The notes under the pieces are model-generated. The model was not told the origin of the DNA and did no database searches. It saw only the letters and a list, made by a program, of their open reading frames with translations. A program made the position numbers and the translations under genes. A stretch of DNA of 64,000 nt from FEN-1219 sp964503125 (GTDB taxonomy: Bacteria > Pseudomonadota > Gammaproteobacteria > Steroidobacterales > Rariloculaceae): positions 1 through 64,000 of the forward strand of contig CAZCZE010000036.1 in the NCBI GenBank assembly GCA_964503125.1. Direction: 5' to 3'. Within the stretch, counting starts at the first letter, position 1. The number at the start of each line of letters is the position of its first letter. Positions 1-7,084 of this stretch are shown piece after piece.

Positions 1-2
1 CC

Positions 3-1055
3 GCTTTCGTTCTGCACGCTGGCAACGCGCGCGCGCAGGACTCGAACTGCCTGCTCGACCTCGGCGACGTGGTTGTCGAGGGCAACGTCCTGATCGCCAC
101 ATCGTGCGAGCTCACGGGCACCGAAGTGAGAGGCAACGTCATACTATTTGCCGGTGGGTCTCTGATTGCGCGCAACGTTCGCATCAGAGGCAATCTCGAG
201 GGGAGCCGTGCCGACTTCGTCGACATGGAGGGCGGCAGAGTCGACGGCACTATCAGGCTCGAGGAACTGGTCGGCGACCTGAGCACCATCGAAGAGACCG
301 ACGCTCGCAGCGACGTTCTGCTCGTACGCAATCGCTCGCGCCTCGAGATCCTCAACAACGACATCTCAGGAGATCTACGGGCGACCCGCAATACGGGTGG
401 CGTGCTGATCGCCGGAAATTCGATCGGCAAGGATTTGGAGTGCGCCGATAACACGCCGCCGCCTCACGGGATCGGCAACGTCGTGGACGACGACAGCGAA
501 GGTCAATGCGAGAACTTGCGGCCGGAAGTTCCGCCGCCTCCGCCGCCGGAAGAGCCGCCGCCGCCACCCCCGCCGGAAGAACCGCCGCCGCCGCCGCCGG
601 AAGAGCCGCCACCGCCTCCGCCGGAAGAGCCGCCACCGCCCCCGCCGGAAGAACCGCCGCCGCCGCCCCCGCCGGAAGCCCCGCCGCCGCCGCCCCCGCC
701 GGACCAGCCGCCGCCGCCCCCGCCGGAAGAGCCGCCGCCGCCCCCGCCGGAAGAGCCGCCACCGCCTCCGCCGGAAGAACCGCCGCCGCCGGAAGAACCG
801 CCGCCGCCACCACCGGAGGAACCGCCGCCTCCGCCGCCACCGGAAGAACCGCCGGCGCCGCCGCCTCCGCCGCCGGAAGAGCCGCCGCCGCCACCTCCGC
901 CGCCGACGCCCGCGCCACCGCCGCCGCCCGCGCCGAGCGGATCCACGCCGCCGCCAACCGATGAGGACCTGGTAGACGGCGGCTCCGGAGCGATGGGATG
1001 GCTAGCGGTGTTGCTCCTGTTACTGCCCGTTTGGCGTCGATTCGCTAGCCGCTAG
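3..1055 (+). CDS. Secreted proline-rich protein with GlyGly-CTERM-type anchor (5' end outside window)
   Basis: The reading frame is open from the first bases of the window, so the start codon lies upstream. The first visible residues look like the end of a Sec signal peptide with an ARAQ-D cleavage site. About 140 residues of Val/Ile/Leu-rich, Asn/Gly-turn sequence follow, which suggests a short beta-helix. Next come about 140 residues of Pro runs broken by Glu pairs. The C-terminus has a DGGSGAMGW motif, a hydrophobic stretch of Leu/Val and then WRRFASR. That tripartite tail is typical of GlyGly-CTERM proteins, which are trimmed by rhombosortases and displayed at the surface. No catalytic domain is visible. 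The polyproline stalk probably holds the N-terminal part away from the membrane. Surface display is inference from the sorting signal. Confidence 0.75.
   Translation, partial: AFVLHAGNARAQDSNCLLDLGDVVVEGNVLIATSCELTGTEVRGNVILFAGGSLIARNVRIRGNLEGSRADFVDMEGGRVDGTIRLEELVGDLSTIEETDARSDVLLVRNRSRLEILNNDISGDLRATRNTGGVLIAGNSIGKDLECADNTPPPHGIGNVVDDDSEGQCENLRPEVPPPPPPEEPPPPPPPEEPPPPPPEEPPPPPPEEPPPPPPEEPPPPPPPEAPPPPPPPDQPPPPPPEEPPPPPPEEPPPPPPEEPPPPEEPPPPPPEEPPPPPPPEEPPAPPPPPPEEPPPPPPPPTPAPPPPPAPSGSTPPPTDEDLVDGGSGAMGWLAVLLLLLPVWRRFASR
526..945 (+). repeat. GC-rich tandem repeat coding a Glu-Glu-Pro(n) stalk
   Basis: The DNA repeats a roughly 24-base unit of ccg codons followed by gaagag/gaagaa. It encodes about 17 irregular blocks of two Glu and six or seven Pro. 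Codon choice at third positions varies (ccg, cca, cct, ccc), so the array is not freshly amplified. It also creates long spurious open frames on the opposite strand. Confidence 0.85.
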
Positions 1056-1121
1056 TAAGCCGCCTAGCACCAGGGTTCGTACCGGGTGCAGAATGCTCCG
1101 ACCAGTCCGGGGGGACCAAGC

Positions 1122-2621
1122 ATGAATCGCCGCGGTTTCGTACGAAACTCTTTGGCCGCCGCCGTCGGCGCCTCGCTTCCTTTCAACGGCGCCTTCGGCG
1201 CCATCTTGAGCCCGTCGAAGGCCGTCGACGCGGACATCGACGCGATCACCGGCGACGGCGCCAGCATCACGCTCAAACGCGCCGCCGTGCAGGAGCTCGG
1301 CGAGAGCTTGCGCGGCAACCTCGTGCTGCCGGGGCATCCGATCTACGACGACGCGCGGCGCGTGCTCAACGCGTCGATCAGCAAGTTTCCGGCGCTCATC
1401 GTGCAGCCGCGCGGCGCGGCCGATATTCGCAACGCCGTCGACTTCGCGCGCGCCTCGAATCTGCTCGTGGCCGTGAAGTGCGGCGGGCACAGCCATGCCG
1501 GCAAGTCGACCTGCGACCGCGGCATGATGATCGACCTCTCCCTAATGCGCGGCGTGCGCGTCGACGAGCGGGAGCGCATCGCGCATGTCATGGGCGGCAG
1601 CCTGCTCGGCGACATGGACAACGAGACGATGCAATTCGGCCTCGTCACGTCCGCGGGCACGGTGTCGCACACGGGCGTGGCGGGACTCACGCTCGGCGGC
1701 GGCTTCGGCCGCGTGGCGCGGCGCTTCGGCCTGTCGCTCGACAACGTGCGCGGCGTCGACATCGTGACCGCCGACGGCGAGCTGCGGCACGCGAGCGCCG
1801 AAGAGAACCCCGAGCTGCTCTGGGGCGTGCGCGGCGGCGGCGGCAACTTTGGCGTCGTGACGAATCTCGAGTTCGAGCTGCACCCGATGCAGCGCGAGGT
1901 CGTCGGCGGCAGCATCGCATTCCCGTTCAGCAAGGCGCGCCAACTGCTCGACTTCTACGCCGAGTACGAGGCGAGCGCGCCCGACGAGCTGTTCTTGTGC
2001 ATGGGTCTACAAAACAGTCCGGAAGGACAAGCGGTCGGGATCAATGCCTGCTACAGCGGCCCGGCCCGCGAAGCCGAGCGCGTGTTCGCGAAGGTCCGCG
2101 CGGCCGGCGGCACACCGCTGCGCGACACGCTGCGCACCATCGACTACGTCGCGTTGCAGCGCTCGGGCGACGTCGACGACCCGCGCGCCGTCGGCTCGTA
2201 CACCAAGTCCGGGTTCTCGGCGGGACTCAAGCCTGAGTTCATCGACTCGATCTTGGAGGGCTTCGGCGAGCAGCCCGGCGGCAGCTCCGTGTTCTTCCTC
2301 TACCACTGCGGCGGGCAGATCAATCGCGTGGCCGCCGACGCCACGGCGTTCCCGCATCGCGACATCACGCTGACCCCGTTGCTCGCCGTGAGCTGGCCGA
2401 TGACCAGCGACCCGACGGCGCAGGTGGCGTGGCTGCGCCAGTACTGGGCGAGCGTCGAGCCGCACATGCAGGGCTTCTACACCAACGACATCATCGACGA
2501 GACGCAGCAGCAGGTCGATGAGAACTACCTCGGCAATTACTCGCGGCTCGTGGCGCTCAAGAACACGTACGATCCGACGAACTTGTTTCGGTTGAACGCG
2601 AACGTCGTTCCGAGCGGTTAG
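1122..2621 (+). CDS. FAD-linked oxidoreductase, BBE-like, Tat-exported
   Basis: The 499-residue product begins MNRRGFVRNS, a twin-arginine signal, so export in folded form is likely. A PCMH-type FAD-binding domain covers about residues 80-260. It has GGHSHAG near 121-127, whose His123 is the expected covalent flavin ligand, and SHTGVAGLTLGGGFG near 181-195. The Cys that gives a second flavin bond in plant berberine bridge enzymes is replaced (GTVSH), so monocovalent flavin is expected. The C-terminus carries the BBE signature NYLGNY...YDPTNLFRLN. A GTG 36 bases upstream also gives an open frame, but ATG at 1122 places the Tat motif at the N-terminus. The substrate cannot be read from sequence; relatives oxidise sugars, alkaloids or aromatic alcohols. 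Confidence 0.85.
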   Translation: MNRRGFVRNSLAAAVGASLPFNGAFGAILSPSKAVDADIDAITGDGASITLKRAAVQELGESLRGNLVLPGHPIYDDARRVLNASISKFPALIVQPRGAADIRNAVDFARASNLLVAVKCGGHSHAGKSTCDRGMMIDLSLMRGVRVDERERIAHVMGGSLLGDMDNETMQFGLVTSAGTVSHTGVAGLTLGGGFGRVARRFGLSLDNVRGVDIVTADGELRHASAEENPELLWGVRGGGGNFGVVTNLEFELHPMQREVVGGSIAFPFSKARQLLDFYAEYEASAPDELFLCMGLQNSPEGQAVGINACYSGPAREAERVFAKVRAAGGTPLRDTLRTIDYVALQRSGDVDDPRAVGSYTKSGFSAGLKPEFIDSILEGFGEQPGGSSVFFLYHCGGQINRVAADATAFPHRDITLTPLLAVSWPMTSDPTAQVAWLRQYWASVEPHMQGFYTNDIIDETQQQVDENYLGNYSRLVALKNTYDPTNLFRLNANVVPSG

Positions 2622-2660
2622 TCCACGCCGCGGTCTGTGTGTGAGTACTGCTCCCGCGCG

Positions 2661-2745
2661 ACCGTCAGGTCGGCGGACGATTTGCTCGCGATCGTCCGCC
2701 GCCCGGACGATCGCCGCCCGATCGTCCGTGCCCCTGACGATCGCT
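2661..2745. repeat. REP-like palindromic element, copy A
   Basis: This intergenic block contains alternating GACGATC and GATCGTC arms at about 30-base spacing. CGGACGAT at 2674-2681 pairs with ATCGTCCG at 2691-2698, and CGGACGATC at 2704-2712 pairs with GATCGTCCG at 2720-2728. A collinear second copy lies at 36297-36381. It sits between the converging ends of the oxidoreductase gene and the ParE-like toxin gene. Confidence 0.7.
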
Positions 2746-2761
2746 GAGGGAACACCCAACC

Positions 2762-3055
2762 TCACCTCGAGCGCCAGCCCCTCGGACTGCGAGCGGCGTG
2801 AACCACCGCCACAATGAGGATCTCCTGCGAGCGGACAAGATAGAACACACCGACTGGAAAACGCCGCACGCGAACGCGACGCAAGCCGCGGTGTAGCTCG
2901 GCGTAGATGAACGGAAACTTCGCTATCCGCTGATAGACGACGTCAAGCTCTTGGAGAAGCTCGCGACCGAGACCCGCACGCTGCTCTTCGTACCACGCGA
3001 ACGCGACCTCGACATCGCGCTCGGCCTCAGGCCGAACGCGAATGTTTCGAGGCAT
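2762..3055 (-). CDS. RelE/ParE-family toxin
   Basis: This 97-residue basic protein has the ParE/RelE layout: an N-terminal strand (MPRNIRVRPEAERDVEVAF), a helical AWYEEQ segment, LQELDVVYQRIAKFPF, and a C-terminal beta-sheet with RRVRVRRFPVGVFYLV. In the family such toxins poison gyrase or cleave ribosome-bound mRNA; which applies here is not readable. Its ATG overlaps the TGA of the upstream antitoxin gene by one base (ATGA), the usual coupled arrangement. The antitoxin precedes the toxin in one transcript. Confidence 0.85.
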   Translation of the reverse strand: MPRNIRVRPEAERDVEVAFAWYEEQRAGLGRELLQELDVVYQRIAKFPFIYAELHRGLRRVRVRRFPVGVFYLVRSQEILIVAVVHAARSPRGWRSR

Positions 3056-3486
3056 CAGCTAGCGAGCAGCCGCTGCTTTAGCTCAGCCCAGGGAACGCCC
3101 GCGCCCGGGTCGCGCTCGTAGGCCGCGAGTCGGCGATCGAGCTCTTCCTTCTGCGCAACCGTCAGCTCGAGCGCCTCGGGGCACTCGGCGACGCTTTCCC
3201 ACAACGCCTCAACGAGCTTGAGGCGTTCCTCGACGGGCAGCTCGAGCAGCGTCCGCTCGCGGACAGCCTCGGCGGCAAAGCGCAACGCTTCGTGAATGTC
3301 TTCAACAGTAAGGTCCGGATACGCCTCGAGGATTTCCGCCTCAGACATGCCGTCTGCAACGGATCCGACAACAGTCGCCACCGGGATGCGCAGGCCGCGA
3401 ATGCAGGGCACACCGCCCATTTGATTCGGGTTCACTGTGACGCGCGTGAACTTCATCTGGGTGCTCTCGAACGATACCGTGGCCAT
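3055..3486 (-). CDS. Chimeric antitoxin: DUF433 domain fused to addiction-module component (PF09720-like)
   Basis: The protein is 143 residues. Residues about 12-78 match DUF433 (NPNQMGGVPCIRGLRIPV, DGMSEAEILEAYPDLT, IHEALRFAAEAVRER). Residues about 80-143 match the addiction-module component family PF09720 (LPVEERLKLVEALWESV, then LTVAQKEELDRRLAAYERDP and PWAELKQRL). DUF433 is normally a stand-alone antitoxin of PIN-like DUF5615 toxins, whereas PF09720 normally partners ParE/RelE. Here the partner is the ParE-like gene immediately downstream, which fits the PF09720 half. The ATG has a strong ribosome site, GGAGGTA, and lies behind a TTGACA promoter. The reading frame is continuous, so the fusion is not a frame artefact. 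Confidence 0.85.
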   Translation of the reverse strand: MATVSFESTQMKFTRVTVNPNQMGGVPCIRGLRIPVATVVGSVADGMSEAEILEAYPDLTVEDIHEALRFAAEAVRERTLLELPVEERLKLVEALWESVAECPEALELTVAQKEELDRRLAAYERDPGAGVPWAELKQRLLAS

Positions 3487-3506
3487 AGTTTACCTCCGCG
3501 GCGCGA

Positions 3507-3565
3507 GAGCGATTCCGCCTGCATCGGCGTTCGATGATAAGCCCCTCGAAAAGCGCAGTGTCAAG
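3507..3565. repeat. 59-bp promoter-bearing repeat, copy 1
   Basis: This copy is nearly identical over its whole length to 39383-39441. Besides the promoter it carries a fossil gene start, ATG-CAG-GCG-GAA-TCG-CTC. In copy 2 those codons are the N-terminus of a coiled-coil protein; here they are not followed by that gene. Confidence 0.8.
3534..3564 (-). promoter_or_regulatory. Sigma70-type promoter of the chimeric antitoxin gene, inside a 59-bp repeat
   Basis: Reading the minus strand, TTGACA (3564-3559) is followed after 18 bases by TTATCA (3540-3535) or after 19 by TATCAT. The same 59 bases (3507-3565) recur at 39383-39441 upstream of another gene. Transcription would start about 40 bases before the ATG at 3486. 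Confidence 0.65.
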
Positions 3566-3690
3566 CCAATGCGCGACCGCGAGATACGGGCGCCTTAGGT
3601 TTGTACTGGGCCGAAAGGTAGACTCCACGGTGTAATCCCGCTTGCCCTGCAACGAATCTCGCGACATCGGACATCCATGAGGTTCACACC

Positions 3691-4710
3691 ATGAAACGCC
3701 TGACAGCCGCCACGCCGCTTCTGACCGCAATCGCGACCGCGCTCGTCTGCGCTAACGCTTCGGCACACCACAGCCAGTCCATGTTCGACACGACGAAGGA
3801 GATCGTCATCGAAGGCACGGTCGCGCGCTTCGACTGGGTGAACCCGCACATGTACCTCGTGGTCGCAACGAAAGGCCCGGACGGCCAGCCGGCGCTGGTC
3901 GAAGGCGAAGGCGTCGGGATCACGCAGGCGCTCGTCGACGGGCTCGATCGCAACGCGCTGACGCCCGGCACGCCCGTCGTCGTGCGCGCCAACCCCAATC
4001 GCGGCGGTTGGGGGAAGCAGGTCCGCGTCATGGACGTCACGACGGAGGACGGCGAGGTCCATCCGTTCTATGCCGCGAATCGCCGGACCCGCACGCTCAC
4101 GCCGGCCGAGAGCCTCGAGGGTCATTGGGCGCCGTCGCGCGCGGCGTTCGGCGCGGCGATGGGGGCCATGGCGCGCTGGCCGGTCACGCCGGAGGGCCGC
4201 GCCGCTCAGGCGGCGCTCGCCGATGATGGCATCTGCAATCCCGATTCCCCGCCCGTCCTCTCGGTATTCGACGAGCTGCGCACGATCGAGCTCGGAGAAG
4301 ACGAGGTCGTGATGCAGTTCGATAACACGGGCGACCGTTCCACGCGTGTCGTCCATATGACGGCCGCACATCCGGCCGACGTTCAACCCTCTCTCGACGG
4401 GCACTCCATCGGCCGATGGGAGGGCGAGACGCTCGTGATCGATACGATCGGCTTCGAGGCCGACTCCTCCGGCCTCGCTCTGAACGTGCCGGCGGGCCCG
4501 CGCAAGCACATGGTCGAGCGGCTGACGCTCACGGAGGATCGCACGCGCCTGCGCTACGAGGTCACGGTCGAAGACCCCGACTACCTCACGGGGCCGGCCA
4601 CGTTGACGCAGCAGTGGGACCACCGCCCCGATCTCGAGTTCTCGCAGAACACGGGGGCGTGCGATCCCGAGGTTGCTCGCAGGTATAAGGACCACGTGCC
4701 GGCGGAGTAA
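3691..4710 (+). CDS. DUF6152 family exported protein
   Basis: This 339-residue protein has a Sec signal peptide (MKRLTAATPLLTAIATALVC, then ANASA cleavage) followed by HHSQSMFD. The mature N-terminus, IVIEGTVARFDWVNPHMYLV, is typical of DUF6152. The rest resembles the longer versions of the family with WEGETLVIDTIGF and a final CDPEVARRYKDHVPAE. No enzymatic function is established for the family; members are periplasmic and often sit near TonB receptors. Its last 58 bases are duplicated at 7455-7512. Confidence 0.75.
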   Translation: MKRLTAATPLLTAIATALVCANASAHHSQSMFDTTKEIVIEGTVARFDWVNPHMYLVVATKGPDGQPALVEGEGVGITQALVDGLDRNALTPGTPVVVRANPNRGGWGKQVRVMDVTTEDGEVHPFYAANRRTRTLTPAESLEGHWAPSRAAFGAAMGAMARWPVTPEGRAAQAALADDGICNPDSPPVLSVFDELRTIELGEDEVVMQFDNTGDRSTRVVHMTAAHPADVQPSLDGHSIGRWEGETLVIDTIGFEADSSGLALNVPAGPRKHMVERLTLTEDRTRLRYEVTVEDPDYLTGPATLTQQWDHRPDLEFSQNTGACDPEVARRYKDHVPAE

Positions 4711-4714
4711 GCGG
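4657..4714 (+). repeat. 58-bp direct repeat, left copy (end of DUF6152 gene)
   Basis: This copy matches 7455-7512 at about 52 of 58 positions. It covers the final 18 codons of the DUF6152 gene, including its stop, plus four bases. The two copies bracket 2.7 kb of mainly toxin-antitoxin genes. Confidence 0.8.
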
Positions 4715-4770
4715 GATGCCGGGAGAATCGGCAGCGCCCTCTCGAAAGCGGCGGATTTACTGGCTTAAAC

Positions 4771-4885
4771 ATAGGCTATAGCCTATCTAGATCCTGACAA
4801 ATAATAGCCCATAGCCTATTTTGTTCTTGATAGGTAATAGGTCATAGCCTATATTTAAGACAGGACAATACAGGTTATAGGCTAT
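4771..4885. promoter_or_regulatory. Operator array and promoter of the mobile mystery A/B operon
   Basis: An AT-rich stretch in a GC-rich neighbourhood carries repeated ATAGCCTAT/ATAGGCTAT sites. There is a perfect 16-base palindrome at 4771-4786, tandem half-sites at 4804-4819 and 4830-4852, and a last site at 4877-4885 just before the ATG at 4890. A promoter, TTGATA (4827-4832), 17 bases, TATATT (4850-4855), is overlaid by the third cluster. The layout fits tight autorepression by the HTH protein encoded next. Binding itself is inference. Confidence 0.7.
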
Positions 4886-4889
4886 CAAT

Positions 4890-5357
4890 ATGCATGCCCA
4901 GGGTCGGGCGTCAGCCCGTAAATACATCGATAAGCGGCTGAATCCACTCATGAATGCGGATGCGTTTGCGCGTCCGCCGCGCGGCTGGATCAAAGCGATC
5001 CGGGAAGCGCTGGGCCTGACGACCGCGCAGCTCGCGAAACGGCTTGGCATCGCCCAGCCGAGCGCCGTCGGACTGGAAAAGGCCGAGGCCTCCAAAGCGA
5101 TTACGCTCGAGACGCTCGAGCGGGCGGCGCGCGCGCTCGACTGCACGCTCGTCTACGCGCTCGTCCCACGCAAACCGCTTGAGACAATCGTGCAGGAACG
5201 TGCGAGCGAGAAGGCGCGCGCGCGCCTTCGCACGATCAGCCACAGCATGACGCTTGAGGATCAGCGCGTACGCGAAGAGGACGAGCACGAGCAGCTTGAG
5301 CGCCTTGTGAAAAAGCTGCTCGAGGGGCCCGGCTCCGCGTTGTGGGATGAGCGATGA
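4890..5357 (+). CDS. Mobile mystery protein A (HTH regulator/antitoxin)
   Basis: This 155-residue protein has a helix-turn-helix at about residues 36-75 (IREALGLTTAQLAKRLGIAQ, then SAVGLEKAEAS) and a C-terminal charged helical region. The order and pairing with a Fic-like gene match the mobile mystery A/B pair (TIGR02612/02613). It probably represses its own promoter through the ATAGGCTAT sites upstream and counteracts the Fic partner. The stop overlaps the next ATG (ATGA), implying coupled translation. Confidence 0.85.
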   Translation: MHAQGRASARKYIDKRLNPLMNADAFARPPRGWIKAIREALGLTTAQLAKRLGIAQPSAVGLEKAEASKAITLETLERAARALDCTLVYALVPRKPLETIVQERASEKARARLRTISHSMTLEDQRVREEDEHEQLERLVKKLLEGPGSALWDER

Positions 5358-5941
5358 CCGACCCGCTCGCCGAAGAGGACGACGCATCAACCCCTCTCAG
5401 TCCGGAGGAACGGGAGGGGTTGATCCCCTCCTACATCACGCTACGCGGCGAACTCAACGAAGCCGAGCAGGCGAACATCCTTGAAGCCGATGCGTGGGCG
5501 TTCTCGCGCAAGCGAGACGTGCTCGACGCAGGCTTTCTGGACACGCTGCACAAGCGCATGTACGGCAATGTCTGGCGCTGGGCCGGCACACACCGGAAGA
5601 GCCAGAAGAATATCGGCCTCGAGTTCTACAAAATTCGGACGGAGCTGCGCAAGCTGCTCGATGATTGCCGCTACTGGGTGAAGAACAACACCTATCCACC
5701 CGACGAAATCGGCGCGCGGTTCCATCACAGGCTCGTGTCGATTCACTGCTATCCGAACGGCAACGGCCGCCACGCGCGCCTTGCCGCCGATCTGCTACTG
5801 ACCGCGCTCGGCCGCGGTCGCTTCAGCTGGGGCAGCGCCAATCTCATCGACGCGGGAGCAACCCGCGCGGCCTACGTTGCGGCGCTGCGGACGGCCGACA
5901 ACCACGACTATGCGCCACTGTTCGCGTTTGTCAGGTCCTGA
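5354..5941 (+). CDS. Mobile mystery protein B, Fic-domain protein (putative toxin)
   Basis: This 195-residue protein has a Fic core. VWRWAGTHRKSQKNIG lies near 73-88, and the active-site loop HCYPNGNGRHAR is at 131-142. The catalytic His131 and GNGRxxR are present. The acidic residue usual in AMPylating Fic proteins (HPFxDGNGR) is Asn135, as is common in the mobile mystery B group. Fic enzymes transfer nucleotide or related groups to target proteins. The target and chemistry are unknown here. It is translationally coupled to the HTH protein upstream. Confidence 0.85.
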   Translation: MTDPLAEEDDASTPLSPEEREGLIPSYITLRGELNEAEQANILEADAWAFSRKRDVLDAGFLDTLHKRMYGNVWRWAGTHRKSQKNIGLEFYKIRTELRKLLDDCRYWVKNNTYPPDEIGARFHHRLVSIHCYPNGNGRHARLAADLLLTALGRGRFSWGSANLIDAGATRAAYVAALRTADNHDYAPLFAFVRS

Positions 5942-6065
5942 GGAAGCGTCGAATGTCCCAGAGACTGGCGGACTCTAGCGCCACCGCGGCTTGGCGTGCG
6001 GAACGAAGCGCGCAGCGGGAGCTGCGCTCAAAGAGTGCTGCTTTCCGTGCAGAGCGCCCGCAGCG

Positions 6066-6380
6066 TTACACGCCGAAGAAAAGGTAGTCGATCGCGGCGA
6101 GTATGTCGCCACGCCGGTCGGCGAGGGATGCGACGGCTCGACCAAGACTTTGCACCGGAATGGTGGTCACGGACGTCACCAATAGCACGAACTCGCCGCG
6201 CTCGATGGCCATGATCGGCGTTAGCCGACTCGCGACCACCGGGAACGCCGCACGCGGCGCGACGGGCGCCACCGCCCGCTCGCGGCCGCCTCCCGCCACA
6301 TCGGCCTGAAGCATAACGATGAACGGGTAGCTCGCTCGCGCGCGAGCGACAGGATTCGCGAAGACTTCAAACTGGGTCAT
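6066..6380 (-). CDS. ccdB: CcdB-family gyrase-poison toxin
   Basis: This 104-residue protein starts MTQFEVFANPVARARASYPF. It aligns by eye with CcdB through VMLQADV, AVAPVAPRAAFP, LTPIMAIERGEFVLLVT, VPVQSLGRAVASL and a C-terminal IDYLFFGV. In F-plasmid CcdB the last residues WGI contact and poison GyrA; here they read FGV, a conservative but possibly weakening change. The ATG lies 14 bases inside the end of the antitoxin gene. Upstream in-frame starts exist, but they run into the antitoxin reading frame and give no CcdB similarity. Confidence 0.8.
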   Translation of the reverse strand: MTQFEVFANPVARARASYPFIVMLQADVAGGGRERAVAPVAPRAAFPVVASRLTPIMAIERGEFVLLVTSVTTIPVQSLGRAVASLADRRGDILAAIDYLFFGV

Positions 6381-6609
6381 CGTCTGTTGCGGCGTAGTGC
6401 TCGCGCGCAAGTTCTGCGAAAGACCCGTGCCGTGCGACGTAGTCATTTGTCGCCGCCAAGTCCATTTCGATCTCCGCGCGCAAAACACGCGGGGACATGG
6501 CGTCCGGAAGAGCTTCCAGCTCTTCGAGCAGCGCGCGCAGCAGGCGCACTTGATCACTTCGGCCGAGAGCCCGAATCTCCTGCTCGATGTCGACAAAGAC
6601 TCGCACCAT
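6367..6609 (-). CDS. ccdA: CcdA-like antitoxin
   Basis: This 80-residue protein lies just upstream of and overlapping ccdB. The C-terminal part (DLAATNDYVARHGSFAELAR) resembles the toxin-binding tail of CcdA, including the GSFA block. The N-terminal half is helical and lacks a clear ribbon-helix-helix. ATG at 6609 is preferred over a TTG two codons upstream. A TTGACT-17-GTTAGA promoter ends only about 8 bases before this ATG, so the transcript may be leaderless. Confidence 0.7.
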   Translation of the reverse strand: MVRVFVDIEQEIRALGRSDQVRLLRALLEELEALPDAMSPRVLRAEIEMDLAATNDYVARHGSFAELAREHYAATDDDPV

Positions 6610-6617
6610 GCGCAAAG

Positions 6618-6646
6618 TCTAACGCCGAGAGCTTTCAGCGAGTCAA
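6618..6646 (-). promoter_or_regulatory. Promoter-like repeat upstream of ccdA
   Basis: On the minus strand TTGACT (6646-6641), 17 bases, GTTAGA (6623-6618). The 33 bases 6615-6647 recur at 6994-7026 with about three mismatches and the same spacing, so the pair looks like a duplicated promoter. Confidence 0.5.
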
Positions 6647-6694
6647 CATCAAATCTCGGCGAACCAGCTTGATATCCGAGATCGCTACGAGCTA

Positions 6695-6967
6695 CTAACG
6701 CTGTGCCTTGCGCGCTTTGTTTCCTTCGCGGGTGTCCGAACGCGCGGCTGGACGCCGCGCTGGTCGTGCGAGCTTCAATAGCTTGCGCAACGCTTCGTTC
6801 ACCGCGGCCGAGCTACGGAAGCGCTTGGCGACGTCGGGGTCGAGCACAACGATGTTGGAACCTTCCTTCATCAGCCTGTGAAAGTACTTGCCGCGAACGG
6901 CTTTGCTGTAGTCGAAGGCGTACTCCGGGCGAAGGTCATCCGCCTCTCGCTGACTCCTACTTTTCAT
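6695..6967 (-). CDS. Small antitoxin-like protein, orphan
   Basis: This 90-residue protein contains DDLRPEYAFDY, GKYFHRLMKEGSNIVVLDPDV and FRSSAAVNEALRKLL, then a basic tail. This layout is common in short proteins encoded beside type II toxins and is usually annotated as antitoxin or hypothetical. No toxin gene adjoins it. The neighbours are ccdAB downstream and a truncated ORF6N gene upstream. ATG at 6967 has a good ribosome site (GGAAGA) and follows a TTGACT/GTTAGA promoter. The function is not established. Confidence 0.6.
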   Translation of the reverse strand: MKSRSQREADDLRPEYAFDYSKAVRGKYFHRLMKEGSNIVVLDPDVAKRFRSSAAVNEALRKLLKLARPARRPAARSDTREGNKARKAQR

Positions 6968-6996
6968 GGTTCTTCCTTTCACGTGAATCGCCGGAG

Positions 6997-7025
6997 TCTA
7001 ACGCCGCGAGCTTTCGGCGAGTCAA
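6997..7025 (-). promoter_or_regulatory. Promoter-like repeat upstream of the orphan antitoxin-like gene
   Basis: On the minus strand TTGACT (7025-7020), 17 bases, GTTAGA (7002-6997). It is the second copy of the 33-bp repeat found before ccdA. Here it leaves a leader of about 25 bases with a ribosome site. Confidence 0.5.
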
Positions 7026-7084
7026 CTCGAATCCTGCGCAGTCGGGCGGGGATTCCGGCGGCGACGGTTTGACGATGCGGCTGT

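Noticed and set aside
503..946. Gly-rich and Ala-rich open frames on the minus strand and in other plus frames
   Set aside because: They are complements of the Pro/Glu repeat in the GlyGly-CTERM gene, whose signal peptide and anchor show the true frame.
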